From contig NZ_JACIBC010000002.1 in assembly GCF_014195095.1 (NCBI RefSeq), positions 372,001-436,000 on the forward strand: DNA of 64,000 nt. The letters are read 5' to 3'. The first letter of the stretch is position 1. Each line of letters begins with the position of its first letter. Source of the DNA: Rhizobium sp. BK602. GTDB taxonomy: Bacteria; Pseudomonadota; Alphaproteobacteria; Rhizobiales; Rhizobiaceae. The position numbers were made by a program, and so were the translations under genes. Under the pieces are notes generated by a model. The model made no database searches. It was not told the origin of the DNA and saw nothing but the letters and a program-made list of their open reading frames with translations. Below are positions 26,962-37,127 of the stretch, piece by piece.

Positions 26962-28014
26962 TTATAGAGAGAAGGGGTTGAGGCGCATGGGAATGCCGGA
27001 GGCGAGCGCTAAGGCATAGCGCGCCTTTTGATAATGGCCGTTCAGCGAAAGCCGCGGCAGGAGTGTGAAGGGATCGCCGCCCGTCGCGGCGATCGTGCCG
27101 GGCCGGGTCGTCACGCCGATAGAAAAGCCGAGCTCGGCGGCAAGCCGGGCCTCACGGCGGGAAACGGCGTCGGCCGTGCCATAGGGATAGGCGATGGCGC
27201 TTGGCCGCACGCCGGTGATGTCGGCGACATAATCCGCCGATAGCGCCATTTCCGCCGTCGCTTCCGCCTCCGGCAGCCGGGCGAGCGCGCGGTGGCTGAC
27301 CGTATGGGCACCGAGCGAAGCAAGCGGATGCGCGGCCAGCTCCCGTAGTTCCTGCCGGTCCATGATGGCGGCCCGCACCAGATCGAGCGGTTCCAGGCCA
27401 TTCTTACGCGCCAGTTCGTCGATCCGGCCGACGGCTTCGGCCTCGTCGCGGCCATGGACATAGGCGGCGAACCGGGCGAAAGCCGCGTGTCGCTGGCCCG
27501 TTTTCCGAAGATCGAAATGCTCCGCGCCGGTGCCGAAATCGAAGCTCAGGCGATTGAGCCTGCCGAGCAGCTCGGCCACTGTCTCCCACCATATGCTATG
27601 CGTCCGTTCCGACAGGCCCTGGGTGACGAAAACGGTGAAAGGCGCGCCGTGGCGGGCAAAGACCGGCAGCGCGTGCTGGAAATTGTCGCGATTGCCGTCG
27701 TCCAGGGTGAAGGCGGCGAAGAGCGGTTTGCTGCCGCCGCTTGCGATTCGCTCCGGCAAAGTGTCGAGGGCCACGAAATCGTAATCGTCGCGTTTCAGGC
27801 GAGCGAGGGTGCGGTCGAGGAATTCCGGCGAGATTTCCAGGTGAGCATTCGGCGCGAAGCGGCTGGGAAGGGGAGGGCGGACATGGTGCAGCGTGAAGAT
27901 GGCGCCGAGCCCGGCAACCTCACGCATCAACCCGAATCCCTTCAGAATTGCGGCGACTTCAAGTCCGCCTGCAATCATGGCGCGTTTGAGGCGATCCTTG
28001 ATGCCTTGTTCCAT
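26962..28014 (-). CDS. NodB-homology polysaccharide deacetylase
   Basis: The 350-residue protein carries the NodB catalytic motif in FAAFTLDDGNRDN near residue 105. The aspartate and the downstream metal-site histidines (LGAHTVSHRAL) are present, and the C-terminal segment is AIAYPYGTADAV. These enzymes remove N-acetyl groups from chitin-like, peptidoglycan or exopolysaccharide chains. It has no clear signal peptide, so it may act in the cytoplasm on a lipid-linked sugar. The substrate is not evident from the neighbours. Confidence 0.82.
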   Translation of the reverse strand: MEQGIKDRLKRAMIAGGLEVAAILKGFGLMREVAGLGAIFTLHHVRPPLPSRFAPNAHLEISPEFLDRTLARLKRDDYDFVALDTLPERIASGGSKPLFAAFTLDDGNRDNFQHALPVFARHGAPFTVFVTQGLSERTHSIWWETVAELLGRLNRLSFDFGTGAEHFDLRKTGQRHAAFARFAAYVHGRDEAEAVGRIDELARKNGLEPLDLVRAAIMDRQELRELAAHPLASLGAHTVSHRALARLPEAEATAEMALSADYVADITGVRPSAIAYPYGTADAVSRREARLAAELGFSIGVTTRPGTIAATGGDPFTLLPRLSLNGHYQKARYALALASGIPMRLNPFSL

Positions 28015-28096
28015 GGGAATGACCGGTTGAACACTGCCCCAGCTCTAACCCGCATGGCGTTAAGTCTTGCTGAATCCTTGCCATATTTTCAATATG

Positions 28097-28112
28097 TTAA
28101 CCGTTATTTTAC
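28097..28112 (+). promoter_or_regulatory. Candidate CtrA full site upstream of D-Ala-D-Ala carboxypeptidase
   Basis: TTAAC at 28097-28101 and TTTAC at 28108-28112 are separated by 6 bases. This differs by one base from the TTAAC-N6-TTAAC consensus. It lies about 128 bases before the start codon of a wall-remodelling enzyme, a class often under cell-cycle control. Unverified. Confidence 0.35.
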
Positions 28113-28239
28113 CAGCAAAGGCAAAATTGGAAATCTATAGAGGGTGTTGCCTCATTATCGCACAAATATCCGGCTTTTGTGGCAAGGCGCACAACGGGTT
28201 GCTGCGGTTAATTGGCGTTTGTTTCGTTTGGGGACGAAT

Positions 28240-29529
28240 ATGAGAAAAATTTTGATGGCCCTTTCCGCGGCCGTCGTGCTGTTGGGCGCACCGGTGGCGA
28301 GCTTCGCCGGCAGCGCTTATTTCATCATGGATGCGAAAAGCGGCGCGGTGCTGGCTTCGAGCAATGCCGATGATCTCAATCATCCCGCCTCGCTTACCAA
28401 GATGATGACGCTGTACATGACCTTCGAGGCGATCCATCGCGGCAAGCTCGGCTGGAACAGCAAGATTGCCGTGTCGCGCAACGCCGCGACCAAACCCCCG
28501 ACGAAACTTGGCCTGAAGGCCGGCGGCACCGTCACCGTGCGCGAAGCCGTCGACGGCATGATCATCAAGTCCGCCAACGACGCCGCCGCCGCGATGGCGG
28601 AGGCGCTCGGCGGCAACGAAAGCAATTTCGCCCGCATGATGACGCAGAAGGCGCGCGAGATCGGCATGCGCCGCACCGTCTTCATGAATGCTTCCGGCCT
28701 CCCGAACATGCAGCAGGTCACGACCGCGCGCGACATGTCAACGCTGGCCGTGGCGCTCATCAACAACTATCCGATGGAATACCGGCTGTTCTCGCAGACG
28801 GACTTCAGCTATCGCGGCAGCCGCATTCGCGGCCACAATAATCTGATGTACCGCTATGAAGGCATGGACGGCATCAAGACCGGCTACACCAATGCCTCCG
28901 GCTTCAATCTCGTCAGCGCCGTGCGTCAGGGCAACCGGCGCGTCATTGGCGTCGTCATGGGCGGTGCGACCGCTCGCGGCCGCGATGCGCTGATGGCATC
29001 GCTGCTCGATCGCAACATGCCGAAGGCCACTTCCAGCTCGTCGTCGCGCCTTATCGCAAGCGTCGGCAGTGCCAAGACCAAGCAGGTAGAACTCGCATCC
29101 GCCGCCGACAATGTCGCTGTCGACGTCGACACCCAGACCACGGCGACGACACGCAAGCGCATCGAAACCGCTCCGGTGTCCGCGCCGCTGGCCTATGCCG
29201 CGGTCCCCAACGTTACCGTGCCGATGGATCGCCCGGTGGCGATGGATGAGATCCTCAATGCCGGCAAGCCGGCGACCGGCCGCTGGCAGGTGCAGATCGC
29301 CGCGACCCCGACGGCGCAGGCCGCCAAGGACCTGCTTTCGGCCGCCCAGTCCAAGGCCGGCAATGCGCTGGCCAATGCCTCCCCCTATACGGAAGCCGTC
29401 GGCACGGGCAGCAACACCGTCTATCGCGCCCGCTTCGTCGGCTTCGGTAGCCGTGACGACGCGAATTCCGCCTGTGCAGCGCTGAAGCGCAACGATTTCG
29501 ACTGCATGTTGCTGCCGAGCAAGGGCTGA
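28240..29529 (+). CDS. D-alanyl-D-alanine carboxypeptidase with C-terminal SPOR domain
   Basis: The ATG at 28240 gives 429 residues with a signal peptide ending near SFA. The penicillin-binding core has SLTK (SxxK) near residue 50, SAN (SxN) near 110 and KTG near 215, the complete active site of low-molecular-mass PBPs of the DacC/DacF kind. A Thr/Ala-rich linker leads to a C-terminal SPOR domain starting GRWQVQIAA, which binds denuded glycans at the division septum. It should trim pentapeptides in the periplasm, directed to the septum. A strong terminator follows the gene. Confidence 0.92.
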   Translation: MRKILMALSAAVVLLGAPVASFAGSAYFIMDAKSGAVLASSNADDLNHPASLTKMMTLYMTFEAIHRGKLGWNSKIAVSRNAATKPPTKLGLKAGGTVTVREAVDGMIIKSANDAAAAMAEALGGNESNFARMMTQKAREIGMRRTVFMNASGLPNMQQVTTARDMSTLAVALINNYPMEYRLFSQTDFSYRGSRIRGHNNLMYRYEGMDGIKTGYTNASGFNLVSAVRQGNRRVIGVVMGGATARGRDALMASLLDRNMPKATSSSSSRLIASVGSAKTKQVELASAADNVAVDVDTQTTATTRKRIETAPVSAPLAYAAVPNVTVPMDRPVAMDEILNAGKPATGRWQVQIAATPTAQAAKDLLSAAQSKAGNALANASPYTEAVGTGSNTVYRARFVGFGSRDDANSACAALKRNDFDCMLLPSKG

Positions 29530-29563
29530 GCGGCTTTCCAGCGCAGCGCACCATTAGATTTGG

Positions 29564-29601
29564 AAACGGGCACGGGATGATCTCCGTGCCCGTTTGCTTT
29601 T
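29564..29601 (+). terminator. Rho-independent terminator after the carboxypeptidase gene
   Basis: AAACGGGCACGG at 29564-29575 and CCGTGCCCGTTT at 29584-29595 form a perfect 12-base stem with an 8-base loop, followed by GCTTTTG. Confidence 0.92.
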
Positions 29602-29752
29602 GTCGGTGCTCGTTTCGCGGCCTCGTGCGCGCTTGTGAGGCGAACACCGACGACGAGTGTTGACGGCCGCCGACGATTATCGAATGCCGCTCTTTGCTGC
29701 CTCGACTTTCTCTCGGGAATCGCTCATTTTCCATAGGAACGTAACGGGAACA

Positions 29753-30067
29753 ATGCCGATGCTCTCCGATCTGATCCAGCAATTCGAAAACGCGTCCGCC
29801 ACCTATGCTGCCGCCAACAGCGTCGAGCGTGACGACGACTGGTTTGTGCTCAAGCTGCAGGAGGAGATGGGGGAGCTCACCCAGATATGGAACAGGACCA
29901 CCGGCCGTGGCCGGCGCAAGGGCATGACGGACGCGGAGCTGGCGACCGCACTGGCGGACGAGACCGCCGATCTTCTCGGCCACGTCCTGCTCTTTGCGCA
30001 TCGCAACGGTGTCGATCTCGCCGCCGCCGTGGAGCGCAAATGGCGCTTCCGGCCGCAGGAGAGCTGA
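29753..30067 (+). CDS. MazG-like nucleotide pyrophosphohydrolase
   Basis: The 104-residue helical protein shows the all-alpha NTP pyrophosphatase motifs. KLQEEMGELTQ near residue 36 provides one glutamate cluster and ADETADLLGHVL near 75 provides the metal-binding E-x-x-D. A single MazG-type domain forms a dimer that hydrolyses nucleoside triphosphates, often non-canonical ones, to monophosphates. The ATG at 29753 or 29759 could be used. It is convergent with tldD, with a palindromic repeat between the two. Confidence 0.8.
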   Translation: MPMLSDLIQQFENASATYAAANSVERDDDWFVLKLQEEMGELTQIWNRTTGRGRRKGMTDAELATALADETADLLGHVLLFAHRNGVDLAAAVERKWRFRPQES

Positions 30068-30101
30068 GCCGGGAGAGGGAGACCCGCTAACTATTTGTTT
30101 T

Positions 30102-30152
30102 ATGCAATTCCTGACGGAAAACCGCCGCGCACTTGTCCTGGAATGGCTCTAA
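30102..30152 (-). repeat. Palindromic intergenic repeat, copy 2 of 2
   Basis: The element runs from ATGCAATTCC to GGAATGGCTCTAA and matches the 1713-1763 copy in length, ends and central GCGC block. As in that copy, its terminal CTA is the complement of a TAG stop codon, here of tldD. Confidence 0.75.
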
Positions 30153-31564
30153 GCCTTCGTCCCGCCGACCGTCACCTGATCCATCCTCAGATGCGGCTGG
30201 CCGACGCCGACCGGGACCCATTGGCCGGCCTTGCCGCAATTGCCGATGCCGGTGTCGAGCTTCATGTCGTTGCCGATCATCGAAACGCGCTTCATCGCCT
30301 CCGGGCCGTTGCCGATCAGCATCGCGCCCTTGATTGGCGCGCCGATCTTGCCGTTCTCGATCAGATAGGCCTCGGTGCAGCCGAAGACGAACTTGCCCGA
30401 AGTGATGTCCACCTGGCCGCCGCCGAAGGAGACGGCATAGATGCCCTTCTTCACCGAGGCGATGATCTCTTCCGGGGTCTTGTCGCCGCCAAGCATGTAG
30501 GTGTTGGTCATGCGCGGCATCGGTGTATGGGCATAGCCCTGGCGGCGGCCGTTGCCGGTCGCCTTCATGCCCATCAGCCGGGCATTCTGCCGGTCCTGCA
30601 TATAGCCGACCAGCCGGCCGTCCTCGATCAGGACATTGTAGGCCGAAGGCGTGCCTTCGTCGTCGACCGTGATCGAGCCGCGACGGTTCTCGATCGTGCC
30701 GTCATCGACGACGGTGACGCCGGGTGCGGCGACCATCTGGCCCAGCAGCCCGGCAAAGGCCGAGGTCTTCTTGCGGTTGAAGTCGCCTTCCAGCCCGTGG
30801 CCCACGGCCTCGTGCAGCATGACCCCTGGCCAGCCCGCGCCCAGAACCACGTCCATCGTGCCGGCGGGAGCATCGATCGCCTCGAGATTGACCAGCGCCT
30901 GGCGCAAGGCCTCGTCGGCACCGCGCTGCCAGTTTTCCTGCGTGATGAAATCGCCGAAGCCGACCCGGCCGCCGGTGCCGAAGGAGCCCGATTCCTGCCG
31001 GTCGCCGTCGCCGACCATGACGGAGATGTTGATGCGCGTCATCGGCCTGACGTCACGGACGCGATGGCCGTCGGCGCGAAGAATGTCGACCACCTGCCAG
31101 CTTGCGGCGACGGAGGCCGTGACCTGACGCACCTTGCCGTCCTTGTCGCGCAGATAGCTGTCGATCTCCTGCAGCAGCTTCGCCTTGTCCTCGAAGCTCG
31201 GGCTGCCGATCGGGTTCTCGTCGCTATAGAGCACCTTGTTGGTGCGCTGGGGTGCCGCGGCATAGGAGCCGGCATAGCCCGAGGTGACGGCGCGCACCGC
31301 ATCGGCGGCGCGCTTCAGCGCCGCTTCCGAAAGATCGCCCGCATGCGCATAGCCGACCGATTCGCCGGCCACGGCGCGCAGGCCGAAGCCCTGCTCGGTA
31401 TTGAAGCTGCCGCCCTTCATGCGTCCATTGTCGAAGGACAGCGATTCCGCCTGGACGTGCTCGAGGAAAAGCTCGCCGTCGTCGGCGCCCGCAAGCGCGT
31501 CGGCGACGATGGCGCGCAGTTTGGTTTCGTCGGCGTCGAACAGGGTAAGGAGATCGGTATTCAT
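30149..31564 (-). CDS. tldD: Metalloprotease TldD
   Basis: The 471-residue length and sequence fit TldD of the TldD/PmbA family. The zinc motif is HEAVGH near residue 250, preceded by GWPGVMLHE. The glycine-rich N-terminal domain and the C-terminal region rich in conserved glycines are also present. TldD works with PmbA (TldE) to trim peptides such as microcin precursors and to degrade unfolded peptides in the cytoplasm. The partner is not in this window. The ATG at 31564 has GGAG nine bases upstream. Confidence 0.93.
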   Translation of the reverse strand: MNTDLLTLFDADETKLRAIVADALAGADDGELFLEHVQAESLSFDNGRMKGGSFNTEQGFGLRAVAGESVGYAHAGDLSEAALKRAADAVRAVTSGYAGSYAAAPQRTNKVLYSDENPIGSPSFEDKAKLLQEIDSYLRDKDGKVRQVTASVAASWQVVDILRADGHRVRDVRPMTRINISVMVGDGDRQESGSFGTGGRVGFGDFITQENWQRGADEALRQALVNLEAIDAPAGTMDVVLGAGWPGVMLHEAVGHGLEGDFNRKKTSAFAGLLGQMVAAPGVTVVDDGTIENRRGSITVDDEGTPSAYNVLIEDGRLVGYMQDRQNARLMGMKATGNGRRQGYAHTPMPRMTNTYMLGGDKTPEEIIASVKKGIYAVSFGGGQVDITSGKFVFGCTEAYLIENGKIGAPIKGAMLIGNGPEAMKRVSMIGNDMKLDTGIGNCGKAGQWVPVGVGQPHLRMDQVTVGGTKA

Positions 31565-31630
31565 GGTCAGGTGCTCCGTTCAGAGCCGATGTAGGCTTCG
31601 AGCGAGGCGAGAGCAAGCCCTGCCGATCAA

Positions 31631-32242
31631 TTACGGAAGCGCGTCGTAGCCTTCGGCAAAGCCCTTGAGGTCGACCGGAATGCCGATGCCTTCTTCCGGC
31701 GACTGGAAGACGATGAAGGTCGCGGTGGCGCCGCTGCGCAGCGTCTTCAGGAGCTCGTCCTCAAGCACCACTTCGGCATAGCAGCCATCGGAGAAGCAGC
31801 GCACGAAATAGGCGCGGCCGATATCCTTGCCGTCGATATTGAGGCCGAGGCCGTTCGGCAGCAGCACGCCGAGCGGTGCGAGCACGCGCAGAATCTTCGA
31901 CTTGCGGTCGGCGGTCTTCAGCACGACCACGGAGAGGCCGACTTCCGGCCGGTCCTCGGCGATGACGTTCTGCATCAGCGCGCATTGCTCGGTGGCGGCG
32001 CCGGCCGGCTTGTCGCAGACCACGGACCAGGCGCCGTGGCTCGAACGCACAGTGCCCGGCGGTTGCGGAACCTGGCTGGTCGGCACCTGCTGCGTATGTG
32101 TCGGCTGCTGCTGGGGTTGCAACTGCTGGGCCTGCGGCGCCGGCTGTGTTTGCTGTGCCTGCTGCGCCGAAACGGGCCCGGCGACCGCGGCAGCGATGCT
32201 GGCGGTGACAAGCCAAAGCCGGGCGAGGGAACGAAAACCCAT
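31631..32242 (-). CDS. Invasion-associated locus B (IalB) family periplasmic protein
   Basis: The ATG at 32242, with AGAGG upstream, gives 203 residues. A signal peptide ends near VSA. A Gln/Pro-rich linker (about 27-65) follows, then a beta-rich IalB domain with four cysteines (SVVCDKPAG, EQCALMQ, RCFSDGC). The family is named from Bartonella, where IalB aids erythrocyte entry, but it is widespread in free-living and symbiotic alphaproteobacteria with no proven general function. It is transcribed away from the cytochrome oxidase operon. Confidence 0.82.
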   Translation of the reverse strand: MGFRSLARLWLVTASIAAAVAGPVSAQQAQQTQPAPQAQQLQPQQQPTHTQQVPTSQVPQPPGTVRSSHGAWSVVCDKPAGAATEQCALMQNVIAEDRPEVGLSVVVLKTADRKSKILRVLAPLGVLLPNGLGLNIDGKDIGRAYFVRCFSDGCYAEVVLEDELLKTLRSGATATFIVFQSPEEGIGIPVDLKGFAEGYDALP

Positions 32243-32683
32243 GGAAACCTCTAGATTCGAATCAGTGCCGCTATTGTTGAAGCCCATGCCGGCAAATGAA
32301 AAGCCCCGCCCGCTGAATTCCAACCGACTGCGGCGGAAATACGACCTCTATCCCATTTTGCCCCTGCGAAGCGATGGACCGCCATGCAATTTTTCGTATG
32401 ATGATGAAATGCTTGCCATGTTTCGGCGGGCGGGAGGCCGTTTCGCCGCGCATAGCAAGGGATGCGCGGGGGATGCAATAGAGTTTTTGAGTAAGCACAT
32501 AATTCCTTTCTTTAAATCACTACCGATTTGAAGGCTTATGTGTCGGCGTTCGCGCAAAAATGCCGCACGGACAAATGGCTTGAGTTGTTGCGGAGTGCTG
32601 CAAACTGTGGTTTGAAGCGCAATGGACTGTAGGGATACTGCGTTTGAGATTGATCTGGATCAAACGCTGGAGGGAGAGACATC
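32243..32683. other. Divergent intergenic region ialB/ctaC
   Basis: This 441-base gap is the promoter region of the cytochrome oxidase operon. I see no credible gene in it: short frames on both strands lack ribosome sites and family resemblance. A FNR/FixK-type site lies near its right end, and GGAGGGA at 32669-32675 is the ribosome site of ctaC. Confidence 0.65.
32650..32663 (+). promoter_or_regulatory. FNR/FixK-type anaerobox immediately upstream of ctaC
   Basis: TTGATCTGGATCAA is an exact match to the TTGAT-N4-ATCAA consensus bound by FnrN/FixK regulators in rhizobia. Its centre is only 27 bases before the ctaC start codon. That is too close for class II activation, so it suits repression of the aa3 oxidase under low oxygen. 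Confidence 0.75.
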
Positions 32684-33574
32684 GTGATTAAAAGAGCTTA
32701 CGCGGCTCTGACGGCTATCGTCTGTCTGCTTTTTGCGACCGGCGCCTTTGCCGATCAGCCGAAACCATGGGAAACCGGTCTGCAGGAGGCGGCAACCGGC
32801 AACATGCATGAAATCCGCTGGTTCGAAGCCTACACGCTTTGGTTTATCATTCCGATCACGCTTCTGGTGCTGGCCCTCCTGATCGTTGTCGTGGTCAAGT
32901 TCCGGGCGTCGAAGAACCCGGTGCCCTCCAAGACGAGCCATAACACGCTGATCGAAGTCATCTGGACCGTGGGGCCGGTGCTCATTCTCCTGTTCCTGGC
33001 CGTTCCGTCCTTCGATCTTTTGACCAAACAGCTCACATTCCCGCAGAACCCCGACGTGACCGTCAAGGCGACGGCGACGCAGTGGCAATGGAATTACGAG
33101 TACGAAAACAGCGGCGCAACGCCCCTGGCATTCGACTCCTTCATGCTGAAGGATCCGGATCGTGGCGCCGCCGGCAAGGAAGACAAGTCGAAATATCCGC
33201 GGCTTCTCGCCGTCGACAACGAATTGGTGCTGCCCGTCAACAAGGTGGTGCGCGTTCTCGTCACCGCCGCGCCGACGGACGTCATCCATTCCTTCGCGAT
33301 GCCTTCCTTCGGCCTCAAGATCGACGCCGTTCCGGGCCGCCTGAACGAAACCTGGTTCAAGGCCGACCATGAGGGCCTGTTCTACGGCCAGTGTTCCGAG
33401 CTCTGCGGCAAGGACCACGCGTTCATGCCGATCGCCATCCGCATCGTCTCCCAGGATCAATACCAGCAGTGGCTGACCACCGCCGCCGGTGATCTGACCA
33501 AGGCGAACAAGGCCCTGATGGCCGCCGTCGATCTGCCGGCTACCGTCAATGTCGCTGAAAACGTCGCGAAGTAA
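32684..33574 (+). CDS. ctaC: Cytochrome c oxidase subunit II (aa3 type)
   Basis: The GTG at 32684 has GGAGGGA eight bases upstream. The 296-residue protein has a signal peptide, two membrane helices (about 48-72 and 90-112) and a periplasmic cupredoxin domain. The CuA ligands are all visible: His202, Cys237, Glu239, Cys241, His245 and Met248. It takes electrons from cytochrome c and passes them to subunit I. It leads the ctaC-D-B-orf-G-E operon and has a FNR/FixK site directly upstream. Confidence 0.96.
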   Translation: MIKRAYAALTAIVCLLFATGAFADQPKPWETGLQEAATGNMHEIRWFEAYTLWFIIPITLLVLALLIVVVVKFRASKNPVPSKTSHNTLIEVIWTVGPVLILLFLAVPSFDLLTKQLTFPQNPDVTVKATATQWQWNYEYENSGATPLAFDSFMLKDPDRGAAGKEDKSKYPRLLAVDNELVLPVNKVVRVLVTAAPTDVIHSFAMPSFGLKIDAVPGRLNETWFKADHEGLFYGQCSELCGKDHAFMPIAIRIVSQDQYQQWLTTAAGDLTKANKALMAAVDLPATVNVAENVAK

Positions 33575-35284
<1,710 letters not shown>

Positions 35285-35343
35285 TCCGTGTCCGGACGCC
35301 GCCGTCGGCGGCGTCCGGGCCAATTGATATTGGACATGAAAGA

Positions 35344-36303
35344 ATGACGGTCATCGACAATCACGAAGCACTCGCAAAAGAAGGCGAAAGCGGCCTGTCG
35401 GAAGCGGGCGCGCGCGATTATTTCGAGCTTCTGAAGCCGCGCGTCATGTCGTTGGTCGTCTTCACCGCCTTTGCCGGCCTGGTTCTGGCGCCGGGCCATA
35501 TCAATCCGGTTCTCGGCCTGATCGCCATTCTCTGCATCGCCGTCGGCGCCGGCGCGTCCGGCGCGCTGAACATGTGGTATGACGCCGATATCGACGCGAT
35601 CATGACCCGCACGGCGAAACGTCCGATCCCGGCTGGCCGCGTGCGGCCCTCCGAAGCGCTGGCTTTCGGACTGGTGCTGTCGGGCTTCTCGGTGACGATC
35701 CTCGGCCTGGCCGTCAATTGGCTCTCCGCCGCGATCCTCGCCTTCACCATCTTCTTCTATGCCGTCATCTACACGATGTGGCTGAAGCGTTCGACGCCGC
35801 AGAACATCGTCATCGGCGGCGCTGCCGGCGCTTTTCCGCCGGTCATCGGCTGGGCCTGCGTCACCGGCAGCGTGACGGTCGAGAGCATCGTGCTCTTCCT
35901 GATCATCTTCCTCTGGACGCCGGCGCATTTCTGGGCGCTGGCTTTGTTCAAGATGGGCGACTACGAGGCCGTCGGCGTGCCGATGCTGCCGAATGTCGCG
36001 GGCGTGCCCACCACGAAGAACCAGATCGTCGCCTATGCGGTGCTGACTGCCATCATCGCCGTCGTGCCGTCCTTCATGGGCTTTGCGAGCCTCGGCTACG
36101 GCGTGGTCGCGACCGTGCTCGGCGTCATTTTCATTCACTGTTCCATCGCCGTCTGGCGCATGCCCGAGGGCGATGCGAAGATGGTGCCGGCGAAGAAGCT
36201 CTTCGCCTTCTCGATCTTCTATCTCTTCGCGATCTTCTCGGCGCTTTTGATCGACCGGCTCGTCGCCGTGCTGATGGCGGGCGGCGCGGGAGGCTGGCTA
36301 TGA
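35344..36303 (+). CDS. ctaB: Protoheme IX farnesyltransferase
   Basis: The ATG at 35344 gives 319 residues. The UbiA-family prenyltransferase has seven to nine membrane helices. The metal-binding motif [12 protein letters not shown] and the following [11 protein letters not shown] lie near residue 77, and a second acidic loop is present later. It attaches a farnesyl group to heme b to make heme O, the precursor of heme A for subunit I. The frame is open further upstream into ctaD but lacks family support. Its TGA overlaps the ATG of the next small gene. Confidence 0.95.
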   Translation: MTVIDNHEALAKEGESGLSEAGARDYFELLKPRVMSLVVFTAFAGLVLAPGHINPVLGLIAILCIAVGAGASGALNMWYDADIDAIMTRTAKRPIPAGRVRPSEALAFGLVLSGFSVTILGLAVNWLSAAILAFTIFFYAVIYTMWLKRSTPQNIVIGGAAGAFPPVIGWACVTGSVTVESIVLFLIIFLWTPAHFWALALFKMGDYEAVGVPMLPNVAGVPTTKNQIVAYAVLTAIIAVVPSFMGFASLGYGVVATVLGVIFIHCSIAVWRMPEGDAKMVPAKKLFAFSIFYLFAIFSALLIDRLVAVLMAGGAGGWL

Positions 36304-36440
36304 TCGAACTGGTCAAGCTCACGGAAGCGCAAAAGAAATCGCGGCGAGGGCGCAACATCGCGCTCGGCCTGGTGCTCGCCGGTCTGGTGATCCTGTTCTA
36401 CGCGATTACCATCATCAAGATCGGCACCGGACACGTTTGA
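36300..36440 (+). CDS. Small membrane protein of the cta operon (CoxF-like), 46 residues
   Basis: The ATG at 36300 overlaps the ctaB stop as ATGA, with GGAGG six bases upstream, and the frame ends at 36440 just before the ctaG ribosome site. The product has a charged N-terminus ([17 protein letters not shown]) and one membrane helix ([20 protein letters not shown]). Many alphaproteobacteria have such a tiny gene between ctaB and ctaG, sometimes labelled coxF. It is probably an assembly or stabilising factor; the function is not established. Confidence 0.8.
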   Translation: MIELVKLTEAQKKSRRGRNIALGLVLAGLVILFYAITIIKIGTGHV

Positions 36441-36449
36441 GGAGGCGTG

Positions 36450-37064
36450 ATGGAGGAGGGGACAACGAACAAGGCGAGGAAGCCCGGCCGTAACAACGGT
36501 CTGGTCGTCGCCATGTGCCTGAGCTTCGTCGTCGGCATGAGCGCCATGAGCGCCGCCGCCGTGCCGCTCTACCGTATCTTCTGCGAGGTGACGGGCTTCA
36601 ACGGCACGACGCAGCGCGTCGATCAGGTTTCCAGCGTCATTCTCGACAAGCCGATCACCGTCACCTTCGACGCGAATGTCGCGCCCGGCGTGCCTTGGGA
36701 CTTCAAGCCCATGCAGAAGTCGGTAACGCCGAAGATCGGCGAGACGATCGAGATCAAGTTCGTGGCCGAGAACAAGTCCGACCAGCCAACGCGCGGACAG
36801 GCCATTTTCAACGTCTCGCCGGTGGAAGCGGGCGCCTATTTCAACAAGGTGCAATGCTTCTGCTTCAACGAGACCGACCTCGCGCCGGGGGAAAAGCGCG
36901 AGATGCCGGTGGTTTTCTACGTCGATCCTGAGATCACCAAGGCGGAAGAGACCAAGACGATTACGGCGCTGACCCTGTCCTACACCTTCTACCCGCGCGA
37001 CGGCGCAAAGCCGGTCGCGTCGAACGAGGGTGCTGCGGTCAAGGCGGCGGAAAAGAAACTTTGA
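36450..37064 (+). CDS. ctaG: Cytochrome c oxidase assembly protein CtaG (Cox11)
   Basis: The 204-residue protein has one N-terminal membrane helix and a periplasmic immunoglobulin-like domain. The copper-binding motif CFCF in [11 protein letters not shown] lies near residue 142, with [14 protein letters not shown] near the helix end. CtaG delivers copper to the CuB site of subunit I. I use ATG 36450; GAGGAGG ends only four bases upstream, and GTG at 36447 is adjacent, so the exact start is not fixed. It lies 9 bases after the small membrane protein gene. Confidence 0.94.
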   Translation: MEEGTTNKARKPGRNNGLVVAMCLSFVVGMSAMSAAAVPLYRIFCEVTGFNGTTQRVDQVSSVILDKPITVTFDANVAPGVPWDFKPMQKSVTPKIGETIEIKFVAENKSDQPTRGQAIFNVSPVEAGAYFNKVQCFCFNETDLAPGEKREMPVVFYVDPEITKAEETKTITALTLSYTFYPRDGAKPVASNEGAAVKAAEKKL

Positions 37065-37127
37065 TGGAGAGTGCTTTTCGGCTTGGCCGGAAGCAATATG
37101 GGAAAAAGTCATTCGGGGATTGCTGAC

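Noticed and set aside
32251..32531. Short overlapping frames in the ialB/ctaC gap
   Set aside because: No ribosome sites, no coherent domain, and they overlap the regulatory region of ctaC.
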